This document shows, one piece after another, positions 44,137-52,978 of a stretch of DNA of 64,000 bases (within the stretch, counting starts at the first letter, position 1; the number at the start of each line of letters is the position of its first letter). The stretch spans positions 1 to 64,000 of the forward strand of contig CAWHNE010000031.1 in assembly GCA_963830485.1 (NCBI GenBank), read 5' to 3'. Under the pieces are notes generated by a model, which did no database searches, was not told where the DNA came from, and worked only from the letters and a program-made list of their open reading frames with translations. The position numbers and the translations under genes are program-made. The stretch comes from CAIWHR01 sp963830485 (lineage in GTDB: Bacteria; Pseudomonadota; Gammaproteobacteria; Burkholderiales; Casimicrobiaceae).

Positions 44137-44234
44137 GGGGACAGACGACGTTTTCCCGGCTTCCTGAATCGCTCGACTCGCATGCCGTATGACGCGTTGC
44201 GTCCCTGACAGAGAGTAAAACGTGGTCTGTCCCC
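44137..44234. repeat. 98-bp inverted-repeat element overlapping the start of the DAO/GcvT gene
   Basis: GGGGACAGACGACGTTTT (44137-44154) faces AAAACGTGGTCTGTCCCC (44217-44234). The two 18-base arms match with a single mismatch. The 62-base interior has no coding content. The GGGGACAGACCACG family is familiar from REP-type elements moved by REP-associated tyrosine transposases; none is encoded here. The GTG at 44222, the first possible start of the next gene, lies inside the right arm. Confidence 0.75.
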
Positions 44235-46642
44235 AATATGCCCGTGCTGTCGTCATCGGCGGCGGCATCGCCGGCGCATCCAGCGCCTATCACCTGGCGA
44301 AACTCGGCGTCCGTGATGTCGTACTGCTCGAGCAGGGCCAACTCACCTGCGGCACGACGTGGCACGCGGCGGGCCTCGTCGGCCAGACGCGGGCGACGCG
44401 CAACGCGACGCGGATGAGCCGCTACGGCATCGAGCTCTACGCGTCGCTCGAGCAGGAAACCGGCCTCGCGACTGGCTGGAAGCGGTGCGGCAGCCTGAAT
44501 GTCGCGAAGACCAAGGACCGGCTCACGCTGATGAGGCGCCAGATGGCGCGCGCAAAGAGCTTCGGCATCGAGTTCGAGTTCGTGTCGCCTGCGGAGGCAA
44601 GGCGGATCGCGCCGATCCTGCGCACCGACGATCTCGCCGGCGCTGTCTGGATCCCGGGAGACGGCAAAGCGAACCCCACCGATCTCACCCAGTCGCTGGC
44701 CCGCGGCGCGCGGATGCTTGGCGCCACCATTGCGGAAGGGACCAAGGTGATGGGTGTCGACGCCCGCAACGGTCGCGTCCATGCGGTGCGCTGGAAGACG
44801 GCCGAGTCCGAGGGAACGATCGAGTGCGAGGCAGTCGTCAACTGCGGCGGCCAGTGGGCGCGCGAGCTCGGCCGCCGCTCCGGCGTCACGGTGCCGCTCT
44901 ACGCCGCCGAGCACTTCTACCTCGTCACCAAGCCGATCGCCGGCGTGACGCCCGACCTGCCCGTCATTCGCGATCCGGATGGTTACCTCTACTACAAGGA
45001 AGAGGTTGGCGGGTTGGTGATGGGTGGCTTCGAGCCGGAGGCGAAGCCGTGGAACGTCGATCCGATTCCCGACGGCTTCGAGTTCCAGCTCCTCCCCGAG
45101 GACTGGGATCACTTCGAGATCCTGATGCGGAACGCCGTCCACCGCACGCCCTGCCTCGAGACCGCGGAGGTCAAGCTGCTGCTGAACGGTCCCGAGAGCT
45201 TCACGCCCGACGGCAATTTCATCCTGGGCGAAGCGCCGGAACTCGCGGGCTACTTCGTCTGCGCCGGATTCAACTCGGCGGGCATCGCGAACGCGGGCGG
45301 CGCGGGCAAGCTCATCGCCGAATGGATCGTCCGCGGCGAGGCGCCCGTCGACCTGTGGGACGTCGACATCCGCCGCTTCGCGCCGTTCCACGCGAACCGC
45401 CGCCACCTCGCCGATCGCACCGTGGAGACGCTCGGACTCCACTACGCGATGCGTTGGCCGCGCGAGGAGCTCGAGACCGTGCGCCCGCTGCGGCGCTCAC
45501 CACTCTACGACCGGCTCGCCGCGCAGGGCGCGGTCTTCGGCTCGAAGCTCGGCTGGGAGCGTGCCAACTATTTCCTGCCGCGCGGCACTCCGCGACCGCC
45601 GCCCACGTTCGGCGTGCCCGGCTGGCTCCCGCACGTGCTGGACGAGCAGCGCGCGTGCCGCGAGGACGTCGCCCTCTTCGATCAGACGTCGTTCGGGAAG
45701 CTCGTGCTCAAGGGGCGCGACGCCCTTACGGTGCTGCAGCGGCTCTGCGCGAACGAGATCGACGTGCCCGTCGGGCGAATGGTCTACACGGCGATGCTGA
45801 ACGCGCGCGGCGGCTTCGAAAGCGATCTCACCGTGCTCCGGCTCGGGCCGGCCGAGTTCTTCATCGTGACGGGATCTTCGCAGACGACGCGCGACTTCGC
45901 GTGGATCGAGCGGCACATCGGGGATGGCGAGAACGCCGCGCTCGTCGACGTGACGGGCGGCTGGTCGGTGGTTTCGGTCATGGGCCCCAAGGCCGAAGCC
46001 TTGCTCGGCCGCGTGTCGTCCGACGACTTCTCGAAGGCCGGGATGCCGTTCGCGACGACAAAGGAAGTCGACGTCGGCCACGCGCGCGTGCGCGCGGCGC
46101 AGATGAGCTACGTCGGTGGACCGGGTTACGAGCTCTACGTAACCGCCGACCAGTGCCTGACGCTCTACGATGCGCTGACCGCCGCCGGCGGCGAGTTCGG
46201 GTTACGCGACGCTGGCTACTACACGATCGACGCGCTGCGCATCGAAGCGGGCCGACGCGCGTGGGGCGCCGAGCTGTCGCCCGACGAGACACCGTGGGAG
46301 GCGGGTCTTGCCTTCGCCGTGAAGATGGACAAGCCGGTGCAATTCATCGGGCGCGACGCGCTCGCCGCGCAGTCGACCTCCACAGTCACCAAGCGGCTCC
46401 TGCTCCTCTCGTTCGACGATCCGGCGTCGTTCCCCTGGGGCGGCGAGCCGATCCTGATGAACGGCGCCAACGTGGGTGAAGTCACTTCTGCCGGCTACAG
46501 CCGCCGGCATGGCCGCGCACTGGCGATGGGCTACGCACGCACTCCCCAACCGCTGACCGACGATGCGCTGCTCGCCGCCCGCTGGCAGGTCGACCTCGCG
46601 GGGGACGAGGTCGCCGTCACGCCGCATCTGCGCCTGCCCTGA
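44222..46642 (+). CDS. FAD-dependent DAO/GcvT dehydrogenase (sarcosine/dimethylglycine dehydrogenase family)
   Basis: This 806-residue cytoplasmic flavoprotein has a dinucleotide fold at the N terminus (ARAVVIGGGIAGASSAYHLA) and QLTCGTTWHAAGLVGQTRAT, the region of covalent FAD attachment in this family. The DAO domain extends to about residue 390. A middle FAO_M-like region follows (RRFAPFHANRRHLADRTVET). GcvT-type folate-binding domains fill the rest (VALFDQTSFGKLVLKGRDAL, SYVGGPGYELYVT). It would demethylate an N-methylated glycine-like compound and pass the carbon to tetrahydrofolate. The only start upstream of the fold is GTG at 44222, inside a repeat arm, so residues MVCPQY are repeat-encoded. 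Confidence 0.87.
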   Translation: MVCPQYARAVVIGGGIAGASSAYHLAKLGVRDVVLLEQGQLTCGTTWHAAGLVGQTRATRNATRMSRYGIELYASLEQETGLATGWKRCGSLNVAKTKDRLTLMRRQMARAKSFGIEFEFVSPAEARRIAPILRTDDLAGAVWIPGDGKANPTDLTQSLARGARMLGATIAEGTKVMGVDARNGRVHAVRWKTAESEGTIECEAVVNCGGQWARELGRRSGVTVPLYAAEHFYLVTKPIAGVTPDLPVIRDPDGYLYYKEEVGGLVMGGFEPEAKPWNVDPIPDGFEFQLLPEDWDHFEILMRNAVHRTPCLETAEVKLLLNGPESFTPDGNFILGEAPELAGYFVCAGFNSAGIANAGGAGKLIAEWIVRGEAPVDLWDVDIRRFAPFHANRRHLADRTVETLGLHYAMRWPREELETVRPLRRSPLYDRLAAQGAVFGSKLGWERANYFLPRGTPRPPPTFGVPGWLPHVLDEQRACREDVALFDQTSFGKLVLKGRDALTVLQRLCANEIDVPVGRMVYTAMLNARGGFESDLTVLRLGPAEFFIVTGSSQTTRDFAWIERHIGDGENAALVDVTGGWSVVSVMGPKAEALLGRVSSDDFSKAGMPFATTKEVDVGHARVRAAQMSYVGGPGYELYVTADQCLTLYDALTAAGGEFGLRDAGYYTIDALRIEAGRRAWGAELSPDETPWEAGLAFAVKMDKPVQFIGRDALAAQSTSTVTKRLLLLSFDDPASFPWGGEPILMNGANVGEVTSAGYSRRHGRALAMGYARTPQPLTDDALLAARWQVDLAGDEVAVTPHLRLP

Positions 46643-46661
46643 CGCGCGCGAAGGCCGCACG

Positions 46662-47558
46662 ATGCGCAGAACATCCCGCAATGTCGCCAGGGTCCTCCGG
46701 CATCCCGGCGCCTTCGCGTGGCGCGTGCTCAAGAGTTTCCGCGCCAATCAGGGCTTCCTGCTCGCGAGTGCCGTCGCGTTCAACACGCTGCTCTCGATCC
46801 TTCCGCTGCTGATACTGCTGCTGATCGCCCTGACCCACATCGTCGACGAGGCGCTGCTCCTGTCGACGCTGGAGCGCCTGCTGGAGCTGCTGGTCCCCGG
46901 CCAGGCGGCCGCGATCGTGGAGGAACTGTCGCTCTTTCTCGCCCACCGCGACGTCGTGGGATGGGTCCTCGGCATCACACTCGTGTTCTTCAGCTCGCTC
47001 GCCTTCACGGTGCTCGAAAACGCGATGTCGGTCATCTTCCTGCATCGCGTGAAGATCCGCCGTCGACCGCTGATCGTCTCCCTGCTGATTCCCTTCTTCT
47101 ACATTCTGTTTCTCGCGCTCGGGCTGCTGCTCGTGTCGCTGATGTCCGGGGTACTTCAGGCGATGGCCAGCGAGAGTATCGAGCTGTTCGGCCACATGCG
47201 ATCGCTCGGGCGGGTTTCCGCGTTCCTCCTCTATCTCCTCGGCGTCGCGGGCGAGATCCTGCTGCTGACATCGATCTACCTGGTGATGCCCGTGGGACGC
47301 CTGTCGATCAAGCACGCGCTGATCGGCGGGGTCACGGCCGGCCTGCTGTGGGAGATCACGCGCCGCGCGCTCGTCTGGTACTTCTCGACGCTGTCGCAGA
47401 TCAAGGTCGTGTACGGTTCGCTGACGACGTCGATCGTCGTGCTGCTGACGCTCGAGATCGCCTCGCTCGTGCTGCTGCTTGGCGCCCAGGTCATCGCCGA
47501 GTACGAGCGCTTCTCGCAGGAGAATGCATCGCGTCGGCCAGAGCCCCTGCACACATGA
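46662..47558 (+). CDS. YihY/BrkB-family inner-membrane protein
   Basis: This 298-residue protein has six predicted membrane helices. The family signature NQGFLLASAVAFNTLLSILP is near the N terminus, followed by FSSLAFTVLENAMSVIF and VYGSLTTSIVVLLTLEIASL in the last third. YihY/BrkB proteins are sometimes annotated as ribonuclease BN, an assignment later corrected; their role is unclear. The ATG at 46662 gives the usual start; it is 19 bases after the DAO/GcvT stop, so cotranscription is possible. It is convergent with the glyoxalase-fold gene with only four bases between. Confidence 0.85.
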   Translation: MRRTSRNVARVLRHPGAFAWRVLKSFRANQGFLLASAVAFNTLLSILPLLILLLIALTHIVDEALLLSTLERLLELLVPGQAAAIVEELSLFLAHRDVVGWVLGITLVFFSSLAFTVLENAMSVIFLHRVKIRRRPLIVSLLIPFFYILFLALGLLLVSLMSGVLQAMASESIELFGHMRSLGRVSAFLLYLLGVAGEILLLTSIYLVMPVGRLSIKHALIGGVTAGLLWEITRRALVWYFSTLSQIKVVYGSLTTSIVVLLTLEIASLVLLLGAQVIAEYERFSQENASRRPEPLHT

Positions 47559-47562
47559 CGGC

Positions 47563-48000
47563 TCAAGGAGTGGTCGCTACATCCGGAACCCAGACATAGC
47601 CATCCGGATCCGCGATGTGGGCTTCGCGCAGCCCGTGCGGCTTGTCGGCCGGATCGGCGACGACGACGAATCCCGCGGCCCTCGCGGCAGCCGTCGCCGC
47701 ATCGGGATCGCACCCGTGCAGCCGCAGCTCGATGCCCGTCCCGCGTGCCGTCACCGCGGCGATCTCGCGGTGCAGTGGATGACCTTCGTACGTGTGATCG
47801 GCGTGGAGCATCCATTCGGCACCATAGCCCCTGAGAACCGCGATGTCGGGATCGGCGTAGACGACCTCGGCGCGCAGCACATCGCGCTGGAACGTAAGCG
47901 ACGCCGCGAGGTCGTGCACGAGCAGGTTGACGGTCAGCCCGTGGAGCGACCGGCCGTAAGCATCGGCCGGCATCCAGGGCTCGCCAGTGCGGCGTTTCAT
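47563..48000 (-). CDS. Glyoxalase/VOC-superfamily protein
   Basis: This 145-residue VOC-fold protein opens with LTVNLLVHDLAASLTFQRDV and closes with REAHIADPDGYVWVPDV, the typical paired beta-alpha-beta-beta-beta units. Metal ligands expected in VOC enzymes (His, Glu) are plausible in LHGLTVNLL and GIELRLHGCDP, but the set cannot be confirmed. The substrate is unknown. It diverges from the IclR-type regulator, with about 100 bases between starts, which might control it. Confidence 0.75.
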   Translation of the reverse strand: MKRRTGEPWMPADAYGRSLHGLTVNLLVHDLAASLTFQRDVLRAEVVYADPDIAVLRGYGAEWMLHADHTYEGHPLHREIAAVTARGTGIELRLHGCDPDAATAAARAAGFVVVADPADKPHGLREAHIADPDGYVWVPDVATTP

Positions 48001-48103
48001 GCGTGGTGACGGACGTGAGCGGGTGCGGGCAATCTACGCGGCACGCCGCGAGGGGTCAACGCATGGTAGTGTGGCGACGCCGCGCGATACCCGCAATCTG
48101 CCG

Positions 48104-48940
48104 ATGCCCCATCGTCTCGCCCCGCCGCCGCGCCGCGGCCGAACGCCGTCGAAGCCCGGAGGGACCGCCACCGCGCAGGTGCAGAGCCTGACCCGGGGAC
48201 TCTCGATCCTCGAGGCGCTGGCGCGCGCAGAGGGTGGCCTTACGCTGACCGACGTGTCGCAGCGCGTCGGCCTGCCGCCGTCGACGACGCACCGGTTGCT
48301 CGCGACGCTCGACCGCATGGGGTACGTCTATCAGGCCGGCGAGCTCGGCCGCTGGTACGTGGGGCTGCAGGCGTTCGCGGTCGGCTCGACGTTCCTCGCG
48401 AGCCGCGATTTCGTCGCGCAGAGCCACCCACACATGCGCCGGCTCATGGAGCAGTCGGGCGAGACCGCGAACCTCGCGATCCTCGACGGCACCGAGGCCG
48501 TCTTCATCGATCAAGTGCAGTGCCGCGAGATGATGCGAACCATCGTCAAGCTGGGGAGCCGCGTCCCGCTGCACGCGTCGGGCGTCGGCAAGGCGCTGTT
48601 CGCGGCGCTGCCTGACGAGCAGATCGACGCGATCCTCAAGGTGAAGGGCTTGCCGCGGATCACCGAGCACACGATCACCTCGCCCGAGACGATGTGGGCG
48701 GCGCTGCGCGTGATCCGCCAGCGGGGATGGTCCTTCGACGACGAAGAGCATGCGTTCGGCACGCGCTGCGTCGCAGCGTCCATCTTCGACGAGCATGCGG
48801 AGCCGCTGGGCGCGATCTCGCTCGCCGGCCCGTCGACGCGGCTACCCGACGAGCGGATCCGTCAGCTCGGTCCGGTCGTTGCGCATGCGGCCGAGGAGTT
48901 GACGAAGAGGCTCGGCGGACACTGGCCGCATCCGCATTGA
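48104..48940 (+). CDS. IclR-family transcriptional regulator
   Basis: This 278-residue regulator has a winged helix (GLTLTDVSQRVGLPPSTTHR, ATLDRMGYVYQAGELGRWYV) and a C-terminal IclR effector domain (ETANLAILDGTEAVFIDQVQ, LHASGVGKALFAALPDEQI). Small-molecule binding is expected in the second domain. The ATG at 48104 leaves a basic 20-residue leader; a GTG at 48071 would lengthen it by 11. Possible targets are the divergent VOC gene or the nearby DAO/GcvT gene. It is the last high-GC gene before the lower-GC island. Confidence 0.84.
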   Translation: MPHRLAPPPRRGRTPSKPGGTATAQVQSLTRGLSILEALARAEGGLTLTDVSQRVGLPPSTTHRLLATLDRMGYVYQAGELGRWYVGLQAFAVGSTFLASRDFVAQSHPHMRRLMEQSGETANLAILDGTEAVFIDQVQCREMMRTIVKLGSRVPLHASGVGKALFAALPDEQIDAILKVKGLPRITEHTITSPETMWAALRVIRQRGWSFDDEEHAFGTRCVAASIFDEHAEPLGAISLAGPSTRLPDERIRQLGPVVAHAAEELTKRLGGHWPHPH

Positions 48941-49215
48941 GCGGTGGTGTGATTCGGCGCTACGGTGGCGACGCTACATGACGGGGTACGCCGGACAGCG
49001 CAATTCTCTCGCCACCTGCCTACTTCGCATACGGCGACGGCAACCAGCAATGTTTGACCGCCTACGGCGGCAACACTGGTCGTACCGCCTAGTACTCCAA
49101 AGCGGACGGTCACCGGAAGATCGGGCAGGAGCAGTCGGTCGCGCTCGCCATGGCCGAGAGGCGCTTTGCGTTGGATTTCCTGATCGCCCGCAATCGCATG
49201 GGTCTCACACTAGCC

Positions 49216-50265
49216 TCACTCGCACAGTCCCAGTATTCGCTCTTGCTGCGAACACGCCTTTACCGGCGGCGATTTTGGTTTCGCCCTTCCAGCGATGCAG
49301 CTACGGATCTCCACGGCCGTGGGTGGATAGTAGAGCCATCCACGGCCTAAGTCCGGCAACGCCAGCTCGACCTCGCGCCATTTGGGATGCCCCTTCTCTT
49401 GCAGCGCGGAGAAGTTCTGGCACAGCGATCGCGTGAACCGCGCCAGGTTATCCTTGGTTTGCCTCAAGTTGTAATCATAGGTCACCAGGAATGCCTTCAC
49501 GGCCAATCCAGGGACGTCTTCGGCCAACAGATTTGGATAACTGCTTGCGCGCACCGTTACGGGAAAGTAGGTTTCCAGCGCGGCCTTGCTCGACGCCTGG
49601 TTGGGATCGAACTTCAGCAATTTAACAAGTTGCCGCGCCTCGGGCTTCATGTCGACAAGTAGCTTAGCTGGCTGCCCGGCGATTACCGCCACCACATCCA
49701 GCGACTTGCTCGAAATCAGCTTGACCAGCGCGTCTTCGTTGGAGAGGAGGCTCGCATTCGCCTCCGCGACTGGTTCGTTGAACATCAATCGGTAAAGCGT
49801 GGTCGTTGTCAGCGCCGTCCCGCTTCCCAGCTCCCCGACGTTAATTCTGGCACCCTTGATCTCATGGATGTAATTCAGATTCGAGTCAGCTCGTACGATG
49901 AAGTAGATCTCCTCATTGTAGAGCGGCATGATGACGCGAAGAGGCCGGATGATCTTATTCGCTTCCGCGTTTCCACCTGCAGCCTGATCGAGAAACGCCT
50001 GAAAGACGTCCGACTGCACGATCGCAAACTTAACGCCGGGCTCGTAGCGCAGGCGTCGAACATTCTCGGCAGACCCGGCCGAAGGTAGTACCTCTAGTTC
50101 GATATCTGCAGAGGGCGCGACAATCGAGGCGATATCACGCCCGATCTGGATGTATGTACCACGCGTGGATGCCGTCACAATCTTTAACTCCACAGCCGCC
50201 AGAGCCAACGCTCCCTGAAGCGAGAATCCTGCTGCTATGAGACCGATAATCAATAGTCTGGTCAC
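49216..50265 (-). CDS. TAXI-family TRAP-type solute-binding protein
   Basis: This 349-residue exported protein has a signal peptide (LLIIGLIAAGFSLQGALALA). The TAXI fold is shown by ELKIVTASTRGTYIQIGRDI, VKFAIVQSDVFQAFLDQAAG and GSGTALTTTTLYRLMFN. TAXI proteins normally deliver a carboxylate such as glutamate to a TRAP permease, but no permease gene is in the window. The C-terminal tail is unusual: after the fold it ends KACSQQERILGLCE, with two Cys around ILGL. It starts with GTG at 50265, one base after the stop of the zinc-ribbon gene, so the two form an operon. Base composition is clearly lower in GC than its neighbours. Confidence 0.8.
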   Translation of the reverse strand: MTRLLIIGLIAAGFSLQGALALAAVELKIVTASTRGTYIQIGRDIASIVAPSADIELEVLPSAGSAENVRRLRYEPGVKFAIVQSDVFQAFLDQAAGGNAEANKIIRPLRVIMPLYNEEIYFIVRADSNLNYIHEIKGARINVGELGSGTALTTTTLYRLMFNEPVAEANASLLSNEDALVKLISSKSLDVVAVIAGQPAKLLVDMKPEARQLVKLLKFDPNQASSKAALETYFPVTVRASSYPNLLAEDVPGLAVKAFLVTYDYNLRQTKDNLARFTRSLCQNFSALQEKGHPKWREVELALPDLGRGWLYYPPTAVEIRSCIAGRAKPKSPPVKACSQQERILGLCE

Positions 50266-50266
50266 G

Positions 50267-51685
50267 TTATTTGCTCTCCCCTCCTGAATTCAGGCTGCAG
50301 AGCCCGAGTGCCGCAACCCCTTCCGTGCACGTCCCTGACCGCGGCACATCGGACCGGACACTTGAGCGACCACCGCTTGGGGGCGACTGCACGGAGCCTG
50401 CGGCGCCAGCGGCCGGATACCCGCGCATCGGCGGATTTGTCGCAGAACGCTTCGCGGTGACTTCGTTGCCGGCTGCCGGCATTGTTCTATCGCGAAGGTC
50501 TCCAGCATCGGCGGTCGGCGCACTTGGCTTCTTGATCGCTCCCTCGGCCTTTGTGGCGGACTGTTGCCCGGGACTCACTTGATCGCTTGTCGAGATCTGC
50601 CGATGTGGATCGTTGGGCGACGGCGTTTGGCTAGCAGCGCCAATGGAGCCGGTCGCCGCCGCTGTACCTTGGCTGACCGGCGAGATCGCAACGGCTGTTG
50701 GCGGCTCAACTGGCGGCGCGGGTTTTTCAGTCCCGGTTGCAGCGCCGCTTCCCGTGCCAAGCGAAGCCGACGGCGCGGAGGATGCCGTGACGCCTATCTT
50801 TGGGACAGGTTGGGTCGGCGGGCCACCTGCATTGACATCCGCGGGCCCAGGGGAGACCACCTGCGCGCCCTGCGGCTCGCTCAGCTGCACTGACTGGCTG
50901 TAGACGTAGTAGGCAAAGATGCCAATCGCGATAAGCGCTACGGCGGGCAGTGACACAGCCAGCGCCACGCGCGACATTGGACGCAGTTCCGCCGTGGCCT
51001 CGAGATTGTGCAACACGACCTTCGCAGTTGCGCGCTGCGCTACAGAGAACAGCGAAGTTACGGCCCTGCCCACGGATCGAGGTTCGCGAGTAACGATCTC
51101 GGGCCCGGACTCGTGCGTTATTGCCGTCTCATTGTCCGGCCAACGCTCAGATACGTCTTGAATGTCTGCCGCCGGCTCAGGCTCTGGCGTATGCCCGTGA
51201 TCGGAGCCCACGAACACGGACGGCGTGGGCTCCTCGAAAGTTGAGCGCTGCGGATCGAATGCCAGGTCGAGCTTGTCGAGTTCGATGGCCGCGGCAGGCC
51301 GGCCAAGCTGAGGTGCGGGCGAGCTCGCGGTCGCAAACGCAGGATCGGGTGCGACCGATGCCTGTGCGGCCGCGGTTACCTTTGCAGCGGATGCCGCAAA
51401 CTTGGCCACTTCATCGAGACTAAAATCGAGACGGAACGGAAGCGGGTCGCTGAGTGCCGGTGAAGCGGCCGGAATGTCCTGGGCCGACGACATTGGCGGC
51501 GCCCCAGACCGAGTAGATAGCACTGGAAATTGCGTCCTGCACTTGGAGCAATTTTTGGCGGCCTGATCATTGACCGCCTTACATCGGCTGCACCGCTTAA
51601 CGTGCAGCGACGAGCCACAGTCGTTGCAGAACTTCGCGCCATCCGGATTGACGTGGTCGCAGAGGAGGCACCGGGGAGGGAACAT
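50267..51685 (-). CDS. Zinc-ribbon membrane protein with long low-complexity periplasmic tail
   Basis: This 472-residue protein is not assignable to a known function. Residues 6-23 and 32-49 form two treble-clef/zinc-ribbon motifs (CLLC...CNDC and CSRC...CSKC). A cytoplasmic linker rich in Ala, Pro and acidic residues runs to about 237, one membrane helix spans about 238-263 (VALAVSLPAVALIAIGIFAY), and a Pro/Ser/Ala/Gly-rich tail follows. The end reads CTEGVAALGLCSLNSGGESK, with the same Cys...LGLC pattern as the adjacent TAXI protein. ATG at 51685 is preferred over a TTG six bases upstream. The operon with a binding protein suggests a shared envelope function. Confidence 0.72.
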   Translation of the reverse strand: MFPPRCLLCDHVNPDGAKFCNDCGSSLHVKRCSRCKAVNDQAAKNCSKCRTQFPVLSTRSGAPPMSSAQDIPAASPALSDPLPFRLDFSLDEVAKFAASAAKVTAAAQASVAPDPAFATASSPAPQLGRPAAAIELDKLDLAFDPQRSTFEEPTPSVFVGSDHGHTPEPEPAADIQDVSERWPDNETAITHESGPEIVTREPRSVGRAVTSLFSVAQRATAKVVLHNLEATAELRPMSRVALAVSLPAVALIAIGIFAYYVYSQSVQLSEPQGAQVVSPGPADVNAGGPPTQPVPKIGVTASSAPSASLGTGSGAATGTEKPAPPVEPPTAVAISPVSQGTAAATGSIGAASQTPSPNDPHRQISTSDQVSPGQQSATKAEGAIKKPSAPTADAGDLRDRTMPAAGNEVTAKRSATNPPMRGYPAAGAAGSVQSPPSGGRSSVRSDVPRSGTCTEGVAALGLCSLNSGGESK

Positions 51686-52978
51686 GGACAACGCCTGCGT
51701 AGCAAAATACGCGATCGACGTACCCTGTTTCTAGAAAATTAAAGAAGCGTGACTCAGCTTGCGTGCGTTCGTAGACCCGCTTGACCCCTAAGCGTCACCG
51801 CAACGACGCCCACCACGCCTCTCGGCACAACCGCCGGCGACCAGCGCCTCGACAATATCGGCCGCTTCGAAGCGGAGGTGCATATCTTTCGCACACCGAC
51901 TCAGCATTCAAGCTGTGCTTCTGTTAGTACGGTCGAATAATCGTTGAACTTGCAAGCGCTTCCAGACGTGTTAGCGATCGATGAGTCGGCGATTGACAAT
52001 GCGTTCGCGCGGATTGCTATGAATCATATACCGTTTCACTGCGGGAAAAGGCGATGATTCCGTGAGCAAAGCGCGAAATGCATGACCCGCAAACTAACGG
52101 TAGCTCTCTTGGTAGAACCGAGTTGTCATCAACAACGTCGCCGTGCCGCGACCGGGCTCGATGAGAACGCCATCGCCGCGGTGCAGGCTGTGGTACGCCA
52201 CCGTCCCTTGCGCACCTTCCGTGCGGCGCGACCCGCTTACGGGCGATGACGCGCGGAAGATGGCGCAAGGGAGCAGGGGGGCGGGTTTTCCGTCGCCGAC
52301 TCGGTGCGCATCGAGCCCGACGATCGAGCGTGAGCGTCTGCTGCGTCCGCGATAGGGGAGCGCTCGATAACGTCCCCGGTCTGGTGTACTCGCGAGGTGG
52401 CCTCAACGGGTTGCCCGAGGAACGGACCGACACGGACATGCAACGCCTGGTAGGCGATCTCGACGAGCTGCCGCGCCCTTCAGCTTTGACCTAGGAAGGG
52501 TTTCTGTATACGACAAATTCTTCGAGTGTACGGTCATATGGCCAGTCACTGCTTTGAACAAGAAGACTCAGTCTGCAGCTACCGGGCAGAACAAACATCT
52601 CGCGTACTGTCCGTGGGCCTTGAAACGGGACCATCCGGATGATGGCCGAGGAGCCGAAATGAACTCACGCCATCGAACAAATTCATACACACGGACGCAT
52701 TTGACGGTCACTCCGCTCGCCAAGAATGCGCCGACTCTGGCGGACGTTGAACGTCTGCTATCGGGAAATTCGTCTGTCTGCGATGGGTCGTCAGCAAGAC
52801 GTCTTGCCGCCCGTTTGATCCGCGTTTCGTTTTCGTCCGACGGTCGGGTTCGGTCGCGTCGGGCACTTGGCCGGACGGCACGGTTCGGCCATGGCTCGAT
52901 CATCGATTTCGGGAATCGCCTTCTGCACCGGGGACGCGAAAGTCGACTGCTGATGACACCTGGTCCGCGGTCCCTGAC
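51686..52978. other. Lower-GC stretch of about 1.3 kb with no supportable gene
   Basis: I find no recognisable coding region. Short open frames on both strands have no ribosome binding sites, domains or consistent composition. A ten-base palindrome TTTCTAGAAA lies near 51728, upstream of the zinc-ribbon gene. TTGACA at 51993-51998 followed 17-19 bases later by TATGAA-like sequence could be a promoter. The stretch may hold decayed genes, an untranslated RNA or the edge of a transferred segment. Confidence 0.5.
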
